Shown here: positions 7,407-13,513 of the stretch, piece after piece
How the letters are laid out: each line of letters opens with the position of its first letter
Numbering within the stretch: position 1 is the stretch's first letter
Source: a virus
IMG/VR virus record: IMGVR_UViG_3300002225_000001
Location: 1-43,380 of that record
Length of the DNA stretch: 43,380 bases
Strand: one strand, 5' to 3'
The notes under the pieces: model-generated
Database searches by the model: none
What the model was told of the DNA's origin: nothing
The model's input: the letters and a program-made list of their open reading frames with translations, nothing else
Program-made: the position numbers and the translations under genes

Positions 7407-7427
7407 AGCCTACACTATCAACTATCA
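7407..7427 (+). repeat. 21-bp direct repeat, copy 1
   Basis: The 21 bases beginning AGCCTACAC match positions 7619-7639 at 19 of 21 places. Each copy ends in AACTATCA, so each contains the CTATCA hexamer that recurs across this region. Confidence 0.6.
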
Positions 7428-7464
7428 ACCGCTCGCACGTGATAGTATCACTCCAAACTTAAAG

Positions 7465-7508
7465 CTATATAACATACTATATAATTTACTATATAGTATG
7501 TTATATAG
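7465..7508. repeat. perfect 19-bp inverted repeat
   Basis: The left arm (7465-7483) and right arm (7490-7508) are exact reverse complements, separated by ATTTAC. The arms are almost pure A/T and contain TATATAGTA. No T-run follows, so it is not a terminator. It could extrude as a cruciform at an origin, be a binding site for a dimeric protein, or fold in the mRNA leader. A TATAAT hexamer (7480-7485) lies inside it. Confidence 0.75.
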
Positions 7509-7525
7509 TGACAGCAGCGTGACGT

Positions 7526-7578
7526 TCAACAACCGAATACTAATAGCTATTAACTCAACAACCGAATACTAATAGCTA
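7526..7578 (+). repeat. tandem 24-bp direct repeats
   Basis: Two identical 24-bp units (7526-7549 and 7555-7578) lie 5 bases apart, giving a 29-bp period. Each unit starts TCAACAACCGAATAC and ends AATAGCTA. A period of about three helical turns would place bound proteins on nearly the same face of the DNA. They lie directly before the AT-rich tract. Confidence 0.8.
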
Positions 7579-7618
7579 ATAAAATAATAAATAAAAATAT
7601 ATTATGCAACTCTTTTTT

Positions 7619-7639
7619 AGCCTACACCATAAACTATCA
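7619..7639 (+). repeat. 21-bp direct repeat, copy 2
   Basis: Second copy of the AGCCTACAC repeat, with two substitutions relative to 7407-7427. It sits within the AT-rich tract. Confidence 0.6.
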
Positions 7640-7936
7640 CTCAGCAGTTGAGCCGATAAAAACAAATAAATAATAAATATTAAATATTAATGCAATACTT
7701 TTAATATTATGTTAACCAAAATAGCTAAATTTTACATTTTATTTCTACAAATTATTTCAGAATGTTTTTATTTTAACAAATTTCACAATTCGCTACAGCT
7801 ACCACAAACACGATGTTTTAGAGATGTTCATTTACAGTCTGTTTACTATTCGTTTACTTTTCTACGTTAAATTTTCAGGGTCGGAGGACGTTAACCTACA
7901 ACACGTGAGACAACACAAAAAAATCAAAGGCTTACC

Positions 7937-8386
7937 ATGACAACTTTAACTATTAACACTAACAATGAGACACTAGCAAATATGACTGATAACATTACTA
8001 AAGCACAAACGATACGTGCTAATACAGTTCAAAGCATTATACGTGATACACTTGACTATGCTAACGACCATAAAGAAGTATTTAGTACAAAGAAAAATGC
8101 AATAAGTGTTTTTATCAAACAACACCTTAACAGTAATGTTGATACATATACGAAACGTGCATTAAAAGTGGCGAAACTTATTCTAATAGATGGGTACAAA
8201 GTTAAAAGAGAATTGTTAACACTTGCACAAATCGAAAACCTATTAACATTTAACAAAAATACTGTTAATAAATTAATGCAATTTGATGGTGACATGTATA
8301 TCGATGAAGTTAAAGAACTAATTAAATCGGCGAAAATCGAAAAAACAACTAAAGTATTCAGTGCTAAAAAAGCAAAAGATATATAG
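7937..8386 (+). CDS. 149-residue early protein of unknown function
   Basis: The ATG at 7937 is a clear start, though with only a modest upstream AAAGG. The protein is Asn/Thr/Lys-rich and helical, with a basic middle (TKRALKVAKLILIDGYKVKRELL) and a basic C-terminus (KTTKVFSAKKAKDI). It stands alone between two non-coding blocks, flanked by two long AT-rich inverted repeats that share TATATAGTA. A DNA- or RNA-binding regulator acting at these flanking structures is a reasonable guess, but no known domain is recognised. Confidence 0.8.
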   Translation: MTTLTINTNNETLANMTDNITKAQTIRANTVQSIIRDTLDYANDHKEVFSTKKNAISVFIKQHLNSNVDTYTKRALKVAKLILIDGYKVKRELLTLAQIENLLTFNKNTVNKLMQFDGDMYIDEVKELIKSAKIEKTTKVFSAKKAKDI

Positions 8387-8406
8387 TACCAAGCCGGTAC
8401 TATATA
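8380..8406. repeat. 11-bp inverted repeat over the stop codon of the 7937 gene
   Basis: TATATAGTACC (8380-8390) and GGTACTATATA (8396-8406) pair perfectly around AAGCC. The gene's TAG stop lies inside the left arm. No T-run follows. TATATAGTA is shared with the 19-bp inverted repeat upstream of the gene. Confidence 0.65.
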
Positions 8407-8420
8407 AATATTGTGTACAG

Positions 8421-8508
8421 CTTTAAACGTTAACAGTGGTTAACCTCTTTAGAGTTGTTAGAATATTTATAGACTTTAAACGCTCACAGTGGTGAACCTC
8501 TTTAGAGT
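8421..8508 (+). promoter_or_regulatory. tandem 35-bp repeats with hairpin plus boxA-like motif
   Basis: Copies at 8421-8455 and 8474-8508 differ at three bases. Each has a dyad (GTTAAC-AGTG-GTTAAC in copy 1; TCAC-AGTG-GTGA in copy 2) directly followed by CTCTTTAG. Two of the three changes form a compensating pair (A-T to C-G), so pairing appears conserved. CTCTTTA is the core of the bacterial antitermination boxA, and hairpin-then-boxA is the order in rRNA leaders. A terminator-like hairpin follows at 8525. Function as an antitermination site is inferred. Confidence 0.5.
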
Positions 8509-8524
8509 AGAACGAGACTTTTTA

Positions 8525-8550
8525 TCTAACGTGTTGTTAGACTTTTTATT
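8525..8550 (+). terminator. intrinsic terminator-like hairpin
   Basis: TCTAAC-GTGTT-GTTAGA is a perfect 6-bp stem followed by CTTTTTATTT. It lies just after the tandem hairpin/boxA-like repeats and upstream of the small genes and AAA+ operon. The stem is short and AT-rich, so efficiency may be modest. Confidence 0.5.
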
Positions 8551-8851
8551 TAAAAACTTTATAAGGCAAAAACAATTATTTATATGGTGCCGAAACTGTA
8601 TAGAAACCTAATGTTATCCGATGGTACGTCGGCACTCTAAACTTAGATATAAACGAGTGAAAAAAAGTAAACAAGCAAATATACAATTTGCGGTTATTGA
8701 ATCAAAGCAATAACAAATATATTGCTACATGTAACGAGACTATAATTATTTAGTTTCATTATTACATGGAGCGTATATCTTTATTAAGCATAAAGTTGTG
8801 AACTCATGGGAGCTTTTACAAAATTATCTTTATGTTTAAAGAGGTATAAAA

Positions 8852-8977
8852 ATGTATGTATTAAAAAATAGATGGAACGATACTTGTATCAGTGGTAGTT
8901 ATCATGTATGTTTAGAGTATGCAAAAACTCACAAAAACGAAATGGGCGGGTGTTATGTAATTACACCGGAGGCTTAA
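8852..8977 (+). CDS. 41-residue small protein
   Basis: The ATG at 8852 follows AAAGAGG at 7 bases. The peptide begins MYVLKNRWNDTCISGSYHVC, has three Cys, and ends ITPEA. It is the first gene of the AAA+ operon, with the next ATG two bases after its stop. No family is recognised. Confidence 0.6.
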   Translation: MYVLKNRWNDTCISGSYHVCLEYAKTHKNEMGGCYVITPEA

Positions 8978-8978
8978 A

Positions 8979-9086
8979 ATGATTACTTTAGATGATATAC
9001 ATTTATTAGGGTTATCAATGTTCATGGGTGCGATGGTAGTTTACATCGGAATTATAATAAACGAAATAATAACAGAAGAGGGATAA
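8979..9086 (+). CDS. 35-residue single-pass membrane peptide
   Basis: The ATG at 8979 follows a perfect GGAGG. The peptide has one hydrophobic helix (LLGLSMFMGAMVVYIGIIII) flanked by acidic ends, so it should insert in the inner membrane. Similar small membrane peptides occur at 11958 and 19403 in this genome. Its function is unknown. Confidence 0.6.
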   Translation: MITLDDIHLLGLSMFMGAMVVYIGIIINEIITEEG

Positions 9087-9090
9087 AAAG

Positions 9091-10134
9091 ATGGATGGAT
9101 TAAAAATAGATTTGAGTGGAGTTATTAACACGGCTATTGATGAAAAAATGGCTGAGTTTGATGTTGAAGCACAGATAAAAAATATGTTAGAAGATGTAGC
9201 GAAAAATGCAAGTAAAATATTAACTGTAAAAGTTGAGGGTGGTGCTAAAGAGGGTAAAAAATTCCCTTTGGTGCACAAACAATTTGAGGACTTATTAGCT
9301 GTTGCTAGTATGCAAGGTATTAACACGCTTTTAACTGGTGGTGCCGGTTTGTCAAAAAGTACGGCTGTAGAACAATTAGCTGAAGCTTTTGAGTTGGGCA
9401 TGGGTAGTATATCGTTTTCAAACCAAACTACTAAAACCGATTTATTGGGTTTTGTTGATGCAAATGGTATCTATCGTAAAAGTGGTTTTGTTGATGCGTT
9501 TGAAAATGGTAAAGTGTTTTTAGCTGATGAAATGGATGCGTGTAGTGCTAATGTTTTGGTATTGTTAAATAGTGCCATCTCTAATGGTTTTATAGAAACT
9601 CCTGATGCAAAAGTTATCCATGCTCACGAAAAATTTAGATTTGTTGGAACTGCTAATACCAATTTACGTGGCTCTAAAGATGGTTTTACTGCTAGAAATA
9701 AATTAGATAGTGCAACGATTGATAGATTTGTTGTTATTGATTGGGAACTAGATAAAGACCTAGAAGAAAAACTTACTAATAACAATGGTTGGTTAAAGAT
9801 TGTACGCAAGTGTCGTAAAATCGCAAGTGAACAATTAGAGGGTATTACTATTACTCCTAGAAGTTCTTATGATGGTGCAAAGCTTTTAAAAGCTGGTATG
9901 GACGTTGATAAAGTTATTAGAATGGTAATAATTAAAGCAATGGGTATTGATGAAGAGGAAACTCTACTAAAACCTATTACTGCAAATATGAAAGCAAGTG
10001 CTGTGAAAGATGCCGGTATTAAAAAAGAGAAACGACCTGAAGTGGTAATACCTGAAGTGGGAACACCTAAAGAGGTAGAAGAGCCTGAGTATGAAGAAAT
10101 AGATGATGACGACGTTGAGCCGTTTCAATGGTAA
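9091..10134 (+). CDS. MoxR/CobS-like AAA+ ATPase
   Basis: The 347-residue protein has a Walker A at 83-91 (GGAGLSKST, with Ser where Gly usually precedes Lys), a Walker B at 143-147 (FLADE), sensor 1 around N189 (VGTANTN) and an arginine finger at R212 (DRF). Region order is that of MoxR/CobS-type AAA+ proteins, which remodel partner proteins, often ones with a VWA-like domain. The C-terminus is acidic and repetitive (PEVVIPEVGTPKEVEEPEYEE). The next gene, 12 bases downstream, is the likely partner. The role in infection is unknown. Confidence 0.85.
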   Translation: MDGLKIDLSGVINTAIDEKMAEFDVEAQIKNMLEDVAKNASKILTVKVEGGAKEGKKFPLVHKQFEDLLAVASMQGINTLLTGGAGLSKSTAVEQLAEAFELGMGSISFSNQTTKTDLLGFVDANGIYRKSGFVDAFENGKVFLADEMDACSANVLVLLNSAISNGFIETPDAKVIHAHEKFRFVGTANTNLRGSKDGFTARNKLDSATIDRFVVIDWELDKDLEEKLTNNNGWLKIVRKCRKIASEQLEGITITPRSSYDGAKLLKAGMDVDKVIRMVIIKAMGIDEEETLLKPITANMKASAVKDAGIKKEKRPEVVIPEVGTPKEVEEPEYEEIDDDDVEPFQW

Positions 10135-10146
10135 AAAGGATATATT

Positions 10147-10992
10147 ATGCAATTAGATACTGAAGTAATAGAGGGTTGTAAATCTCTTCATAAAATACCT
10201 ACTTATTTGGAAAAGGCTAATATCCGCAAAGATGATAAGATTATCGAAATGGGTACATTAAGCAACTATAAAAAATTTATGCTTTTACACAAAGACTTTA
10301 GAGGTGCAAGTGAACACTCTTCTATGCAAAATGGTGGTGGAAGTTTTACGGGTGTTAATAATTATGATGACTTCCTAACTCTACTAGATACGGGTGATGA
10401 AGATGTTATGCGAAAAATTAAAATTGAGACAACTAAGCAAGTAGCTGAACTTAGTAAAAAGTATGAAGAGGTTATAGCTAGATATAAGTTTGACACTTCA
10501 GGTCAGTTCTTTGATGTTGGTTTAGTGTTAACGGGTATTCCTGAAACATGGTTAGAGCCTGATAATGTTGAGGAAGAAAAAGTTAGAGTTGAGATTATAA
10601 TCAATGGTACATTCCATTCGGGTGTTAGTAAAGATGATGTTGTGGTTGGTGCTGGTCGTATCTTAGCAATAATAAAAATACTTGAAGATAATGATGTTGA
10701 GGTCAGACTTAAAATTGTATCTTGTATTGATAATTGTGGTCATGGTCACAATTTGTATGTTGCAACTGATGTGAAAGATTATGATGAACCTATTAACTAT
10801 AAAAAATGTTCGGCACTTTTAAGTCCTACATATTTAAGAAGAGGTATGTTTAAAGTAATGGAACTTGTTGCAAAGAAAAAATTGTCTAGTAGTTATGGTC
10901 GTCCAATAAATGTTAATGGTTTTATTGAGATACATCAAAGAAAAAGCATTGATGCGTTAGAAAAAAGATTATTTAAACAAGGAGCAAAATAA
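10147..10992 (+). CDS. probable VWA-like partner of the AAA+ ATPase
   Basis: The 281-residue protein follows the ATPase with AAAAAGGATATATT before its ATG. The C-terminal half has alternating strands and helices (VRVEIIINGTFHSGV, GAGRILAIIKILEDNDVEVRLKIV) in the manner of a von Willebrand A-like fold, without a clear MIDAS DxSxS. Phage MoxR/CobS-like ATPases often have such partners. The substrate and role are unknown. The one-base overlap with the next gene (10992) indicates coupling. Confidence 0.65.
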   Translation: MQLDTEVIEGCKSLHKIPTYLEKANIRKDDKIIEMGTLSNYKKFMLLHKDFRGASEHSSMQNGGGSFTGVNNYDDFLTLLDTGDEDVMRKIKIETTKQVAELSKKYEEVIARYKFDTSGQFFDVGLVLTGIPETWLEPDNVEEEKVRVEIIINGTFHSGVSKDDVVVGAGRILAIIKILEDNDVEVRLKIVSCIDNCGHGHNLYVATDVKDYDEPINYKKCSALLSPTYLRRGMFKVMELVAKKKLSSSYGRPINVNGFIEIHQRKSIDALEKRLFKQGAK

Positions 10993-11288
10993 TGAAAAAG
11001 TTTACGAAAGGTATGAGTTATATATTCAATGGTAAGTTACGTATAAAGTATATAGTTCACCAAACCGGATTAAAATCATGGAGGGCTACAGTTTTTTCAC
11101 ATGTTATGGTTGACAGTCTTGAGTGGAATTTTGTTGTGTTAGAGGGTAACGCAACAAGTTTATTTGAAAGGCTTATAGAAGTTACCAACAGTGAAGAAGA
11201 TGGTTATGAGGTACGAGCCTACAACACAAACGAAAGTTTGAGAAAAGATATGTTTAATATCTTAAAATTTGGAAAGTTTGAGGAGTAA
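10992..11288 (+). CDS. 98-residue protein of unknown function
   Basis: The ATG at 10992 overlaps the previous stop and follows AAGGAGC. The protein is a compact mix of strands and helices (SYIFNGKLRIKYIVHQTGLKSW), with an acidic C-terminal part. It is translated with the AAA+ gene pair. No family is recognised. Confidence 0.75.
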   Translation: MKKFTKGMSYIFNGKLRIKYIVHQTGLKSWRATVFSHVMVDSLEWNFVVLEGNATSLFERLIEVTNSEEDGYEVRAYNTNESLRKDMFNILKFGKFEE

Positions 11289-11291
11289 ATT

Positions 11292-11822
11292 ATGGGTGCA
11301 TATTATGAAGCAACAATCGGTGAGGGTGAGAACGCTAGAAGATTTTGTACTCACAAAACGGGTAACGGGTTAAAGTTGATGGAACATAGTTATATCAGTA
11401 ATGATTATTGTATGGTTATTATGAGTATGTTGTTAAACAAACCTCAACCTTTAGTGTGGTTATGTGATTACCACGAGGCTGATGATTTAACAAGTCTCAC
11501 ATGGGATAATGTTAAAGAATTTGAGGGTTATGACCAAACTAATCACTTTGAGAAAAGTAATTGTTATGTTTTCAATCACACTAAAAAACTCTTCATTAAT
11601 CTTGGTCAACTACATAATAAAGGTAAAGCTGAAAATGATGGTTGGGCTATACACCCTATACCTATATTGTGTAACTCTGATGAACGTTCACGAGGTGGTG
11701 GTGATTATCACCCTGAAGATAGTCGTAGAGCAACTTGGTGTGGTGACTTAATAGAAACATCTAAGTCACCTCGTAATATAGGTTATGAAGATGTAACCGA
11801 AGACTGTTGGTTTACAGAGTAA
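11292..11822 (+). CDS. 176-residue protein of unknown function
   Basis: Begins MGAYYEATIGEGENARRFC and follows a GAGGAG site. It is rich in Cys, His, Trp and Asn (CDYHEADDLTSLTWDNV; CGDLIETSKSP), so metal binding is possible. The N-terminal pattern MGxYxEAxI is shared with the product of 12280-12804, suggesting distant relatives or a shared fold. It overlaps the next gene by one base. Confidence 0.75.
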   Translation: MGAYYEATIGEGENARRFCTHKTGNGLKLMEHSYISNDYCMVIMSMLLNKPQPLVWLCDYHEADDLTSLTWDNVKEFEGYDQTNHFEKSNCYVFNHTKKLFINLGQLHNKGKAENDGWAIHPIPILCNSDERSRGGGDYHPEDSRRATWCGDLIETSKSPRNIGYEDVTEDCWFTE

Positions 11823-11986
11823 TGAGTCCTAAAACTATTAGAGCCATACTAAGGGCTTATGAAGATGGTGTGACATTGGAAGCTTTGAGCCATTTGTTTA
11901 AAGTAACTCAGCATGAACTGATTATCATGGTTCATGCTTACAAAATAGGAAAGAAAAATGTCAGATGTAATGATATTAACACTTGA
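11822..11986 (+). CDS. 54-residue HTH-like protein
   Basis: The ATG at 11822 overlaps the preceding stop (TAATG). The sequence MSPKTIRAILRAYEDGVTLE followed by ALSHLFKVTQHELIIMVHAYKI reads as a short helix-turn-helix. It may be a small DNA-binding regulator. It overlaps the next gene by 29 bases in another frame. Confidence 0.6.
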   Translation: MSPKTIRAILRAYEDGVTLEALSHLFKVTQHELIIMVHAYKIGKKNVRCNDINT

Positions 11987-12056
11987 TGTGTTATTGGTTC
12001 TAGGTATATTTATTTACGTAAAGAGATTATGGAAAGGGAGTAAGTACGATGGGTAA
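11958..12056 (+). CDS. 32-residue single-pass membrane peptide
   Basis: The ATG at 11958 follows AGGAAAGAAAA. One hydrophobic segment (VMILTLDVLLVLGIFIYV) is followed by a basic end (KRLWKGSK), which predicts an N-out/C-in inner-membrane peptide. It overlaps both neighbours. Function unknown. Confidence 0.55.
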   Translation: MSDVMILTLDVLLVLGIFIYVKRLWKGSKYDG

Positions 12057-12276
12057 TATAACTGTAATGAGTACGAGTGCAACTATGAACTATTTAATGA
12101 GTATAGAAAGGTTGACACTTAAAGAGGTTCGCATAATATTGGGTGAACCTTTAAGAGAAGCGAGACTGTTGGTTAGTGGTAAAAGAGATTTTACTAAACA
12201 AAACTATTTAGATGTAATTTTTAACTTCCCTCAGTTGGTGGGTCGTATCGAAAATTTTGAAAATGTAAAAGGATAA
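12049..12276 (+). CDS. 75-residue protein of unknown function
   Basis: The ATG at 12049 is preceded by AAAGGGAGTAAGTACG. The protein is helical (MSIERLTLKEVRIILGEPLREARLL) with an HTH-like feel and basic middle. It lies in a tight run of small early genes and is followed after 3 bases by the next. No family recognised. Confidence 0.7.
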   Translation: MGNITVMSTSATMNYLMSIERLTLKEVRIILGEPLREARLLVSGKRDFTKQNYLDVIFNFPQLVGRIENFENVKG

Positions 12277-12279
12277 GTT

Positions 12280-12804
12280 ATGGGCTTATATGTTGAAGCA
12301 AAAATAAATGGTAAGAAATTAAATTGGTTGACGAGTAATGGTAGATTAGCAACTTATATGGGTATAGCTAAAGCTGACGAGTTTAAAGTGTGTTGGGTTG
12401 ACAATGGAGCGTTTGAAGCTGTTGCTGTAGCGTTTGATGATAGAGAGTTAGAGATGTTATCAAAACCTGATGGTAGAAGCAAGTTATGGTTCATAGTGAG
12501 TAAAGCTAAACTAAAAGAGGTGTGTCCTGAATGGGATACTTATGTTAAGCCTACTGCTGGTGGTCGTATGAGAGAAGAGATGAAAAAACACGATGAGATG
12601 AAAAGTGGTATTCACGCAACGTTTGAAGATACCGGTGATGGTATTACGGTGAAAGCTAGTGTTAATGCTAACCAACATGAGGTTGAGGCTTTAATTAAAA
12701 GTCTTTTAAACATGATAGCTAGGAATAAAAAGGTTCATGTAACTACAGTGTTGAAAGATATAGTTACGGGCATGATGATTGATGAACTTGGAAAGGATAA
12801 GTAA
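12280..12804 (+). CDS. 174-residue protein of unknown function
   Basis: Start at 12280 follows AAAAGGATAAGTT. It begins MGLYVEAKINGKKLNWLTSN, resembling the start of the 11292 gene product, and has a C-terminal region with a strand-helix pair (GITVKASVNANQHEVEALIKSL). It ends one base into the next gene. Function unknown. Confidence 0.75.
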   Translation: MGLYVEAKINGKKLNWLTSNGRLATYMGIAKADEFKVCWVDNGAFEAVAVAFDDRELEMLSKPDGRSKLWFIVSKAKLKEVCPEWDTYVKPTAGGRMREEMKKHDEMKSGIHATFEDTGDGITVKASVNANQHEVEALIKSLLNMIARNKKVHVTTVLKDIVTGMMIDELGKDK

Positions 12805-13037
12805 TGACTATTCAATATGAAGGAAATGATATGCACACTATCTATTTGGAAAATAGAAGTATTATAATATCTAAAGCCGAAATCAATGAAATTCAAGAGT
12901 TTAATTTAGAAACTGAGAGGGATTTTGAAAAAACTCGTGAAGAAATGCAAGATGAGATTGATGCAAAAGATGACAAAATCTTAGAATTGACTCTTCAAAT
13001 CATGGAGTATGAGGGAAAAGGTAGTAACGACACCTAA
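12804..13037 (+). CDS. 77-residue coiled-coil protein
   Basis: Start at 12804 follows AAAGGATAAGTA; a second ATG at 12831 also has a fair site (AAGGAAATGAT). The C-terminal half is a charged heptad-like coiled coil (ERDFEKTREEMQDEIDAKDD ...). It is the last gene before the repeat-rich gap, and its 3' end already contains one GTAGTA repeat. Confidence 0.65.
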   Translation: MTIQYEGNDMHTIYLENRSIIISKAEINEIQEFNLETERDFEKTREEMQDEIDAKDDKILELTLQIMEYEGKGSNDT

Positions 13038-13051
13038 AATCTTACTACTTT

Positions 13052-13121
13052 TTACTACCTCGTTACTACCGCTGTACTTCCACGCACAAGGAGGCTACAG
13101 CCAAAGGTAGTAAGGTAGTAA
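13052..13121. repeat. compound inverted repeat
   Basis: Two TTACTACC units (13052-13059, 13063-13070) face two GGTAGTAA units (13106-13121). Between them GCTGTA (13071-13076) pairs with TACAGC (13096-13101). Together these make a long interrupted stem with a 19-base loop. The loop carries AAGGAGG. Confidence 0.65.
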
Positions 13122-13191
13122 TCTTATATGTCACAAGGAAGAAGTTTTAATTTAGAAAAAAATAAAAGATATTTAGTAAAGGAGGGAATAT

Positions 13192-13277
13192 TTACTACTT
13201 TACTACACCATATATTTTATTCTTATCAAACCACCACCACCACGGCACAAAACGGGGTAGTAAAGTGGTAGTTTTTA
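13192..13277 (+). terminator. long-stem terminator-like element
   Basis: Positions 13192-13206 pair with 13257-13271 over 15 bp (about three G-U pairs), and the right arm runs directly into TTTTTAGGG. The 50-base loop is unusually large for an intrinsic terminator. It would end early-operon transcription before the replication genes. Confidence 0.45.
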
Positions 13278-13347
13278 GGGAGTAAAATGTAGTAATGAAA
13301 AATTTTAATAACATGGTTCGTTGCCCAACGCAACGATGTTTGAGATG

Positions 13348-13374
13348 GTAGTAATACCCATTACTACTTTTATT
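13348..13374 (+). terminator. short intrinsic terminator-like hairpin
   Basis: GTAGTAAT-ACCC-ATTACTAC is a perfect 8-bp stem with a 4-base loop followed by TTTTATTT. It lies directly upstream of the promoter at 13385, a sensible place to insulate that promoter from upstream transcription. The stem is AT-rich. Confidence 0.5.
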
Positions 13375-13384
13375 TACAAATTTA

Positions 13385-13393
13385 TGATATACT
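13385..13393 (+). promoter_or_regulatory. extended -10 promoter for the replication operon
   Basis: TGATATACT (13385-13393) is an extended -10 within TTTATGATATACTT, identical to the minus-strand element before the head operon. No convincing -35 is seen. Start is expected near 13400, at the foot of the long leader hairpin. Confidence 0.6.
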
Positions 13394-13405
13394 TTCAACA
13401 TAAGA

Positions 13406-13513
13406 ACGATTAATCTCGTGTCTCCCATGACACAACTTTTCCATCTTCGGATGGAGACACGAGATTAGTCGTAACTTTTAACTAAGTCCAAAGAGAATTG
13501 TTGTGGGAGACAC
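13406..13513 (+). promoter_or_regulatory. leader with mutually exclusive hairpins (putative attenuator or RNase III site)
   Basis: A 20-bp stem forms between 13406-13425 and 13453-13472 with one G-U pair. Inside is CCATC-TTCG-GATGG, a UUCG tetraloop hairpin (13441-13454). The GTGTCTCCCA segment (13418-13427) can instead pair with TGGGAGACAC at 13504-13513, extendable to 15 bp with two wobbles, and that arm is followed by TCTTTTT. The two folds cannot coexist. This is the logic of attenuation, or the long stem may be an RNase III cut site as in T7. The downstream gene starts at 13557. Confidence 0.55.

Larger units (their letters stand above)
7055..7936. other. 0.9 kb non-coding control region, candidate replication origin
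   Basis: No convincing gene lies here. The segment carries a sigma-70 promoter (7255-7284), a GATGAC-GA-GTCATC dyad (7145-7158) and six TGATAG/CTATCA hexamers (7297, 7335, 7415, 7422, 7440, 7634). It also has a 13-bp dyad GTGATA-G-TATCAC (7439-7451), a 19-bp perfect inverted repeat, two pairs of direct repeats, and a very AT-rich tract (about 7578-7800). Iterons beside an AT-rich tract are typical of replication origins. It precedes the early and replication genes. The origin call is an inference. Confidence 0.5.
8387..8851. ncRNA. structured non-coding gap with several hairpins
   Basis: No gene longer than 40 codons with a good start is seen. Inverted repeats include GTGCCGA/TCGGCAC (8587-8635), GCAAAT/ATTTGC (8676-8692 region), GTTATTG/CAATAAC (8693-8714 region) and a compound stem between CATGTAA and TTACATG near 8729-8766 enclosing GAGACTA/TAGTTTC. 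Such dense pairing suggests one or more structured RNAs or protein-binding sites. It is not a tRNA. Whether it is a discrete RNA or a leader is unknown. Confidence 0.4.
13038..13400. repeat. GTAGTA/TACTAC iteron region with serial hairpins
   Basis: From 13021 to about 13367 there are 12 copies of GTAGTA or its complement, mostly inside TTACTACC, TTTACTAC or their complements. They pair into successive stems: 13052-13070 with 13106-13121, 13192-13206 with 13257-13271, and 13348-13367, plus CGTTGC/GCAACG at 13319-13335. Two stems end in T-runs. The block separates the early operon from the replication operon. It may combine terminators with a protein-binding array or origin. No convincing gene is present. 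Confidence 0.6.

Noticed and set aside
7312-7572. Open frame of 86 codons starting with GTG in the control region
   Set aside because: It has no ribosome site, runs through the 19-bp inverted repeat and the tandem repeats, and its residue content looks like translated repeats. I treat the segment as non-coding.
8587-8635. tRNA-like appearance of GTGCCGA ... TCGGCAC
   Set aside because: Only about 49 bases, with no TTC loop, anticodon arm or discriminator. Not a tRNA.
13128-13271. Possible 47-residue gene inside the GTAGTA repeat block
   Set aside because: The upstream AAGG is badly spaced and much of the frame is repeat sequence, including a run of Thr from ACC repeats. Hairpin structure explains the sequence better.
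13288-13351. Start-stop (ATGTAG) and 18-residue leader-peptide-like frame after GGGAG
   Set aside because: Tempting as an attenuation leader peptide, but so short and repeat-bound that chance cannot be excluded.
13021-13370. CRISPR-like regular repeats
   Set aside because: Repeats are only 6-9 bases, irregularly spaced and in both orientations. There are no unique spacers of equal length and no cas genes.
13195-13428. Minus-strand open frame of 77 codons over the same block
   Set aside because: No ribosome site, and it is antisense to the hairpin and promoter elements. Likely chance.
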